A DNA stretch of 13,134 bases from NCBI GenBank assembly GCA_964449995.1, contig CAYVBW010000020.1, positions 1 to 13,134 of the forward strand, in the 5' to 3' direction. The position numbers and the translations under genes were made by a program. Origin of the DNA: CAYVBW01 sp964449995. GTDB taxonomy: Bacteria > Patescibacteriota > Microgenomatia > UBA1400 > PJMF01. Below, piece after piece: positions 12,677 through 13,134 of the stretch. The notes below the pieces were generated by a model that was given only the letters and a program-made list of their open reading frames with translations, searched no databases and was not told the origin of the DNA. The first letter of the stretch is position 1. Each line of letters begins with the position of its first letter.

Positions 12677-13134
12677 ATGGCAAACAAAGATCAAACCACA
12701 AAAAAAGAAGATCAGAAAGCTTCCAAAGAAGCTGATACTGAAACAAAGCAAACCTCTCAAACAACTAAAGATGATTCAACTAAAGATGATTCACAGCCAG
12801 ATTCTCTAAAGGCCTCAGAGCAACCTGAAAATGAGAATGAGCAAGTAGAAACCCCTGAAGTTCAAAATGAAAAAATTGAGGCCCCTGAAGTTCAGGAAGT
12901 TGAGGTTGAGGAACCTAATATAATTCGCATTGCAGACGAAGATGACGAGCGCGCTCGCTGGTATGTGGTTCACACCTACTCTGGCCGTGAAGTTAAAGTG
13001 GCTGAAGCGCTTAAACAAAGAGCCCAAACGTTAAACCTAGATGACCAAATTATTAAAATCTTAATTCCTACCAAAGAAAAGATTCAAATCCGCAAAGGCA
13101 AGCGAAAAAATGTCAAAGAAAAAATCTTCCCAGG
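12677..13134 (+). CDS. nusG: Transcription termination/antitermination protein NusG, 3' end beyond the window, with an acidic N-terminal extension
   Basis: 152 codons are readable before the window ends, so the gene is 3'-truncated by the window edge. The NGN domain begins at residue 94-95 with RWYVVHTYSGREVKVAEALKQR, a textbook NusG start, and continues through ILIPTKEK. NusG binds RNA polymerase and aids elongation, pausing and coupling to ribosomes or Rho. The first 93 residues are an added low-complexity, Asp/Glu/Gln/Lys-rich tail that most NusG proteins (about 180 residues, starting close to the NGN domain) do not have. It contains short repeats: TKDDS twice in tandem (12763-12792) and PEVQ twice. 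The start ATG at 12677 is 25 bp after secE and has no SD; it is the only upstream ATG in this frame near the secE stop. The C-terminal KOW domain should follow beyond the edge. Confidence 0.93.
   Translation, partial: MANKDQTTKKEDQKASKEADTETKQTSQTTKDDSTKDDSQPDSLKASEQPENENEQVETPEVQNEKIEAPEVQEVEVEEPNIIRIADEDDERARWYVVHTYSGREVKVAEALKQRAQTLNLDDQIIKILIPTKEKIQIRKGKRKNVKEKIFP

Noticed and set aside
12283..13027. Minus-strand open frames opposite secE and nusG
   Set aside because: They mirror well-supported genes or the heptamer array and show no recognisable protein features.

Overview
The window looks like a scaffold from a small-genome bacterium of the Candidate Phyla Radiation (Patescibacteria), possibly Microgenomates-like. 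The reasons are low G+C content, short and divergent housekeeping proteins, tRNA genes with no encoded CCA, an O-antigen-ligase/TPR surface protein, and a large share of genes without a Shine-Dalgarno (SD) sequence. This placement is inference. TGA acts as a stop (end of fmt) and a tRNA-Trp(CCA) is present, which fits the standard bacterial code. Two runs of exactly 100 N (2315-2414 and 4665-4764) are scaffolding gaps that hide gene ends.

Layout. 1-2314: a polytopic O-antigen ligase-like protein with C-terminal TPRs, cut by gap 1. 2415-4657 (+): the 3' part of an HD-domain protein, then peptide deformylase (def) and methionyl-tRNA formyltransferase (fmt), the pair that handles N-formyl-methionine. 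4771-5687 (-): ribosomal protein bL28 downstream of an M50 site-2-type membrane metalloprotease. 5893-6591 (+): an orphan OmpR-type response regulator with a degenerate receiver. 6665-7429 (-): a TspO/MBR-like membrane protein. 7637-8667 (+): a compact three-gene cassette (two small membrane proteins and a Cro/C1-type repressor-like protein) with a near-consensus promoter, operator-like inverted repeats and good SD sites, ending just beside the 3' end of tRNA-Trp. 8890-10269 (+): a GT-B glycosyltransferase-like protein. 10299-10863 (-): bL33 and two tRNA-Thr genes (TGT, GGT). 10864-11359: a gene-free region containing a strongly structured, probably transcribed RNA of about 155 nt (11005-11159) that I cannot assign to a family. 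11360-12286 (+): a two-TM protein with a six-cysteine external module. 12287-12468: a 7-bp tandem repeat array. 12469-13134 (+): secE and the 5' part of nusG, the start of the usual secE-nusG-ribosomal protein operon.

The main themes are translation (def, fmt, bL28, bL33, three tRNAs), transcription elongation and secretion (nusG, secE), and the cell envelope (O-antigen ligase-like, M50 protease, GT-like protein, Cys-module protein). The strongest candidate for something undescribed is the rod-shaped RNA at 11005-11159. Its 22-nt terminal arms pair at 21 positions, with further nested stems inside. A 26-bp element just upstream of it recurs at the end of the heptamer array before secE. A second theme is mixed translation initiation: bL33 and the three-gene cassette have clear SD sites, while def, bL28 and the 11360 gene have -10 boxes only 7-9 nt before the start codon, as expected for leaderless mRNAs.
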